Assembly: GCA_964624825.1 (NCBI GenBank)
Contig: CAZUYD010000010.1
Location: 1-64,000 of the forward strand
Source of the DNA: Enorma sp964624825
GTDB taxonomy: Bacteria; Actinomycetota; Coriobacteriia; Coriobacteriales; Coriobacteriaceae
DNA length: 64,000 bases
Direction of reading: 5' to 3'
Both the position numbers and the translations under genes were made by a program. Below, piece by piece: positions 60,102 to 64,000 of this stretch (position 1 is its first letter; each line of letters starts with the position of its first letter). Under the pieces are notes generated by a model. The model was not told where the DNA came from. It saw only the letters and a list, made by a program, of their open reading frames with translations, and made no database searches.

Positions 60102-61385
60102 TTACCCGATCACGTCGGCAAGCACCGTCATCAGCGCATCGACATCGGCTTCCGTGCAAATGAGCGGCGGCAGCAGGCGCACCGTGCGCGCGCCGGTCGC
60201 ATTAATGACCGCCCCGGCCGCGAGCGCCGCAGCAACGACGTCGTGCGCATCGCCCGCCGCATCGTCCAGGTCGAACCCACACATGAGCCCGGCGCCGCGC
60301 ACCTCGACCACGTGGGGCAGCATGCTCAGGCGCTCAGACAGATAGGCGCCGACCGCTTCTACATGCGACGCGAAATTCCCGCGAACCAACTCGCAAAGCA
60401 CCGCCTTGGCCGCGGCGACCGCAAGGCAGTTGCCTCCGAAGGTCGAACCGTGCTCGCCCGGTTTGAACGCAGCCGCGATCTCTGCCCGCGCGACGCTCGC
60501 ACCCATGGGCACGCCTCCCGCGATGCCCTTGGCCAAGCTCATGATGTCCGGCATAACGCCGTACCGTTGGATGGCGAACGGTTTGCCGCAGCGGAAGATA
60601 CCCGCCTGCACCTCGTCCGAGATGAGCACGCCGCCCACGCCGTGCACCAGGTCTGCCGCCGTGCGGACAAACTCGTCGCTCAAGGGGTGCACGCCGCGCT
60701 CGCCCTGGATGGGTTCGACCAGAATCGCGCAGATCTCGCTCCCCATCTGCTCGAAGATGCCGCGCAGCTCGCCCACATCGTTCGGCGTGCACGCCACGAA
60801 TCCCTCGGGCAAGGGGCGGAACGCATCTTGCAGGCGGTCTTGCATGGTGGCGGCAAGCGTCTCGAGCGTGCGCCCATGAAAGCCCCCGCGCAGGCAGACG
60901 ACGGTGTTGCCCCCGTTGCCCTGGCGCTTGGCATAGAGGCGCGCGAGCTTGAGCGAGCACTCGTTCGCCTCGGCGCCCGAGTTCGCAAAGAACGTCTGCC
61001 ACCGCTGCTCGCCAGCAGCAGGCGCGGCAGCTGCGGCAACAGCGGCTTCGTCCCCGTTTGCAATCGCATCGGCAAGGGCGCGGGCACCTGTTTGGTCGTC
61101 GTTTGCAAGCTTCGATAAAAGCGCCGCAACTTCGCCACGATGCTCCGTGTAGAAATAATTCGAAACCTGTAGAAGCGCTTCGGCCTGGCTCTCGATGGCA
61201 CGCGATAGCGCTGGATGACTATGGCCGAGGCAGCACACGCCGATGCCCGCCAAGAAATCGAGGTACTCGTGCCCCTCGCCGTCAACAAGCGTCATGCCCT
61301 CCCCGCCGACGAATTCCACCGGCAGCCGTCCATAGGTAGGCATCACATACTGTGTATCAAGTGCTTTTTGCTGTTCTAGTGACAT
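60102..61385 (-). CDS. argD: Acetylornithine aminotransferase
   Basis: A 427-residue class III PLP enzyme of arginine synthesis. VDGEGHEYLDFLAGIGVCCLGHSHP, FFANSGAEANECSLKLAR, GGFHGRTLETLAAT, ISDEVQAGIFRCG with PLP-contacting Asp, and the Schiff-base Lys in SLAKGIAGGVPMGA are seen. About 25 residues of Ala-rich sequence (about 108-132) before the FFANSGAEANE motif are extra versus the ~400-residue norm. Follows argB by 37 bp. Confidence 0.96.
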   Translation of the reverse strand: MSLEQQKALDTQYVMPTYGRLPVEFVGGEGMTLVDGEGHEYLDFLAGIGVCCLGHSHPALSRAIESQAEALLQVSNYFYTEHRGEVAALLSKLANDDQTGARALADAIANGDEAAVAAAAAPAAGEQRWQTFFANSGAEANECSLKLARLYAKRQGNGGNTVVCLRGGFHGRTLETLAATMQDRLQDAFRPLPEGFVACTPNDVGELRGIFEQMGSEICAILVEPIQGERGVHPLSDEFVRTAADLVHGVGGVLISDEVQAGIFRCGKPFAIQRYGVMPDIMSLAKGIAGGVPMGASVARAEIAAAFKPGEHGSTFGGNCLAVAAAKAVLCELVRGNFASHVEAVGAYLSERLSMLPHVVEVRGAGLMCGFDLDDAAGDAHDVVAAALAAGAVINATGARTVRLLPPLICTEADVDALMTVLADVIG

Positions 61386-61422
61386 GGTCTCTCCTCATAT
61401 CGCGCCACTTGGCGGCGTCGCT

Positions 61423-62388
61423 TTATTCCTCGATGTCCTCGGTCTCGACCAGGCGCGAGGCAAACGCCCCCACCGGGTGCGGATGCCAGTCGTACTCATA
61501 GGACTCGAGCGTCGAATGCATCACCGTGCCCACGCCGGTCGAGGTAAAGAGCTCGAGCAGCAGCGAATGCGGCACGGTTCCGTTGATGATGTGAGCGCGA
61601 TACACGCCGCCGCGCAGCGCCTGCACGCACGCCTGCAGCTTGGGAATCATGCCGGTGGACACCTCGCCGGCCTCGATGATCCGCTCGGTCTCGTCGAGTG
61701 TGAGATTCGAGATGAGCGACGTCTTATCGGAGAAGTCCTCGTACAGACCATCGACATCGGTTAGAAAGATCACCTTATGCGCGTGCACCGCCTGCGCGAT
61801 GCGCCCCGCGGCCACGTCGGCGTTGATGTTGTAGAACCCGCCGTCCTCGCCCTGCGCCACCGTGGCGATTACGGGAATGTACTCGTTGTCGAGCAGCGTC
61901 TCGAGGTAATCGGTGTTGATGGTGGTGATCTCGCCCACGCGCCCCAGGTCGGGGTCGAGCTGGCGCGCCACGATGGTGCCCGCGTCGCCGCCCGACACGC
62001 CCACGGCCACCGCGCCGTGGCAGTTGAGCGCCGCCACCAGCTCCTGGTTTACCTTGCCCGCAAGCACCTCGCGCACGATCTCCATGGTCTCGGGCGTCGT
62101 CACCCGCTGACCGTTTTTGAACGCGACCGGCAGGTCGTAATGGGACAGCGCCTCGTTGATGGCGTGCCCGCCGCCGTGAACGATCACCACGCGCGCGCCG
62201 ATGATCTTGAGCAGCAGGATATCGCCCATGACCTTCTGCCGAAGATCGTCGTCTACCATCGCCGCTCCGCCATATTTTATGACGACGGTCTTTCCGGTGA
62301 TGTTTTTGACCCACGGCAGCGTTTCGTAGAGCTGCTGGCCTATCTTCTCGTTGCTGAGCAGGGGCGCTTCGTCACGTGCATATTTCAT
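61423..62388 (-). CDS. argB: Acetylglutamate kinase
   Basis: A 321-residue amino-acid kinase. VVIKYGGAAMVDDDLRQ and IIGARVVIVHGGGHAIN bind ATP and substrate; ITTINTDYLETLL, DVDGLYED and the arginine-sensing GGVYRAHIINGTVPHSLLLELFT follow. An N-terminal helix (QQLYETLPWVKNI) of the kind seen in arginine-inhibited hexameric enzymes is present, so feedback control by arginine is likely. AGGAGG precedes the ATG. Between argJ and argD. Confidence 0.97.
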   Translation of the reverse strand: MKYARDEAPLLSNEKIGQQLYETLPWVKNITGKTVVIKYGGAAMVDDDLRQKVMGDILLLKIIGARVVIVHGGGHAINEALSHYDLPVAFKNGQRVTTPETMEIVREVLAGKVNQELVAALNCHGAVAVGVSGGDAGTIVARQLDPDLGRVGEITTINTDYLETLLDNEYIPVIATVAQGEDGGFYNINADVAAGRIAQAVHAHKVIFLTDVDGLYEDFSDKTSLISNLTLDETERIIEAGEVSTGMIPKLQACVQALRGGVYRAHIINGTVPHSLLLELFTSTGVGTVMHSTLESYEYDWHPHPVGAFASRLVETEDIEE

Positions 62389-62434
62389 GAAAACCTCCTG
62401 GTTGAATGGGGTGAAGGACTCGAATGCTCACGGG

Positions 62435-62754
62435 TTTTGGGCGCTCGAGGCGCAGTCTTGGGCATTCGCGATGCGAACTTTGGCGCTCGCAGTGCAAATT
62501 TGAGCGCTTCCGCGTGCAGATGTCTGCGGGCTTGGGCGCACGTTCGCTCGGACGCTCGCCCATGCGGAAGCCGGCGGCATGCAGCCCCTCACGGCTCTCN
62601 NNNNNNNNNNNNNNNNNNNNNNNNNNNNNNNNNNNNNNNNNNNNNNNNNNNNNNNNNNNNNNNNNNNNNNNNNNNNNNNNNNNNNNNNNNNNNNNNNNNC
62701 GCTCGGACGCTCGCCCATGCGGAAGCCGGCGGCATGCAGCCCCTCACGGCTCTC
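62435..62754. other. argJ-argB spacer: degenerate 21-bp repeats and a 100-N gap with duplicated 55-bp flanks
   Basis: From 62435 four degenerate units of 21-22 bp (starts about 62435, 62456, 62478, 62499; core TTGGGCGCTCG...TGC) run in tandem. Bases 62600-62699 are 100 N, and the 55 bases before (62545-62599) and after (62700-62754) are identical, as at the first gap. If the overlap is collapsed, the spacer shrinks by 155 bp and holds no gene. Confidence 0.85.
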
Positions 62755-62787
62755 CGCCTGTGCCCGCAGCGCATATGCACGACCGCG

Positions 62788-64000
62788 CTACGAGCGGTAA
62801 TCGGCGTTGATGGAGATGTACTCATGCGTGAGGTCGCACGTCCACACGGTCGCCGACGCATCGCCCGCGCCCAAGTTGGCCCAGATGACGATCTCCGGCG
62901 CCTCGAATCGTCGCCGCGCCTCATCCTCATCGAAGGGCACGGTGAGCCCTGCGCGGCAGACGGGAATGTCCATGATGTCAATGTCGACGTCCTCCTGGTT
63001 GAAGGCGACGCCGCACTTGCCGAGCGCCATCGCCACGCGCCCCCAATTGCAGTCGTGGCCAGCAACCGCCGTCTTGACGAGCGGCGAGTTGGCTACGGCG
63101 CGCGCCGCGATATCCGCCTCCTCAGGCGTTGCCGCGCCTGCGACCGTCACCGTAACGAGCTTCGACGCCCCCTCGCCATCGGCCGCGATGCTGCGCGCAA
63201 GCGCCTCGCACACCACATAGACCGCTCGTTCAAGTTCGAGGTATGCCTCGGTGCCCTCGGCGATGGGCGTGGCGCCCAAAGCGGAAGCGCCCGAGGCGAG
63301 CATGATGCACGTGTCGTTGGTGGAGGTGTCGGAATCGACCGTCACCTTATTGAACGTCCGGCGCACGGCATCTGCCAGCAGCGTGTGGAGCGTCTTGGGC
63401 GCAACGGGCGCATCGGTGGTAATCAGCGCGATCATAGTCGCCATGTCGGGCATGATCATGCCCGAGCCCTTCGCGCACCCACCGACGGTGAACGTGGAAC
63501 CCAGGTACTCGAGCACTTGGCTCTCGTACGCGACGGCGTATTCCTTCGGACGGGTGTCGGTGGTCATGATCGCCCGCGCCGCCGCGGCACCGCCGGCGGT
63601 ATCGAGCGCGTCGAGCGCCGCAGGGATACCCGTCTCAAACGGCGCGATATCGAGCGGCAAGCCGATGACGCCTGTAGACGCGACCAAAACCTGACGCGGC
63701 TCGCATCCAAGCAGCTGGGAGGCAATGTCGCAGGTGTTGCGCGCAAGCGCGCGGCCGGGTTCACCCGTCGCTGCGTTCGCGTTGCCAGAATTCACCACGA
63801 CGGCGCGCGCCGTGCCGCACCCGGCATCGCCCAAATGCTCACGGCACACCGTCACGGGCGCCGCGCAAAACCGATTCGTGGTGAACACGCCTGCCGCCGA
63901 GCACGGCTCGTCGGCCACGAGCAGCGCAAGGTCGGCGCGCGCGGGGTCATCGCGAAACCCTGCGTGGACGCCTGCCGCAGAAAACCCCCGCGCGCTGGTA
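62788..64000 (-). CDS. argJ: Bifunctional ornithine acetyltransferase/N-acetylglutamate synthase (5' end beyond window)
   Basis: About 404 residues of ArgJ are in view; the open frame continues past 64000 (RGFSAAGVHAGFRDDPARADLALL upstream of the internal GTG at 63918). It moves the acetyl group from acetylornithine to glutamate. The autocleavage site is in KGSGMIMPDMATMIAL (between Ala and the nucleophile Thr), and NSGNANAATG, STGVIG and NWGRVAMALG are family text. First of argJ-argB-argD in view; argC is expected just upstream. Confidence 0.95.
   Translation of the reverse strand, partial: TSARGFSAAGVHAGFRDDPARADLALLVADEPCSAAGVFTTNRFCAAPVTVCREHLGDAGCGTARAVVVNSGNANAATGEPGRALARNTCDIASQLLGCEPRQVLVASTGVIGLPLDIAPFETGIPAALDALDTAGGAAAARAIMTTDTRPKEYAVAYESQVLEYLGSTFTVGGCAKGSGMIMPDMATMIALITTDAPVAPKTLHTLLADAVRRTFNKVTVDSDTSTNDTCIMLASGASALGATPIAEGTEAYLELERAVYVVCEALARSIAADGEGASKLVTVTVAGAATPEEADIAARAVANSPLVKTAVAGHDCNWGRVAMALGKCGVAFNQEDVDIDIMDIPVCRAGLTVPFDEDEARRRFEAPEIVIWANLGAGDASATVWTCDLTHEYISINADYRS

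Overview
The window reads as chromosome of a GC-rich Gram-positive anaerobe of the Actinomycetota, most likely class Coriobacteriia (Collinsella/Olsenella/Enorma type). Pointers are the codon use, many GTG/TTG starts with strong AGGAGG sites, a three-domain fructose PTS, a ferredoxin-fused EtfA beside EtfB and an FAD lactate dehydrogenase, Veg next to IspE, and several peptidases with a peptide importer. Genus is inference; no 16S gene is present. Both 100-N gaps are flanked by identical 55-base duplications, which suggests an assembler/scaffolder artefact (k = 55), so the true sequence is probably continuous at both places.

Layout. 1-4.8 kb (minus): 5' end of rpoB, a GtrB-like glycosyltransferase, galU, rplL and rplJ, with a strong promoter and a long attenuator-bearing leader before rplJ. 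galU and the glycosyltransferase separate rplL from rpoB, which is unusual. 5-14 kb: an ABC exporter, a flavodoxin-like protein, DNA glycosylase, cysteine hydrolase, HAD phosphatase, asnS and a WYL-type regulator. 14-17 kb: an ABC importer of the TrpXYZ type with an internal terminator after the binding protein. 17-22 kb (minus): four peptidase-type genes (M18, deformylase-like, S10, M20). 22-26 kb (minus): fructose regulon fruR-fruK-fruABC. 26-30 kb (minus): lactate dehydrogenase-EtfB-EtfA, the arrangement of ferredoxin-coupled electron-confurcating lactate oxidation.

30-40 kb: pepC-oppABCDF on the minus strand, divergent from DUF1177-aroM on the plus strand across a repeat-rich control region. 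This is the best candidate for an undescribed functional module: uptake and cleavage of peptides joined to two conserved proteins of unknown function. 40-50 kb: a nuclease-fold protein, a UvrA-like remnant, two redox genes, asparaginase I, a small XRE regulator under a perfect palindrome, a degenerate HAD protein, ychF, and an unknown four-cluster ferredoxin-like protein. 50-60 kb: lysS with a fused C-terminal tRNA-binding domain, greA, tatA, tRNA-Pro, then ispE-veg, dtd-rdgB-rph and murI-HAD housekeeping blocks, and tRNA-Val. 60-64 kb: argD, argB and the 3' part of argJ (arginine synthesis).

Two 153-bp copies of an unannotated terminal-inverted-repeat element (40.0 and 59.7 kb) show that a small non-autonomous mobile or hairpin repeat family is present. 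No transposase, prophage, CRISPR array or rRNA was seen.
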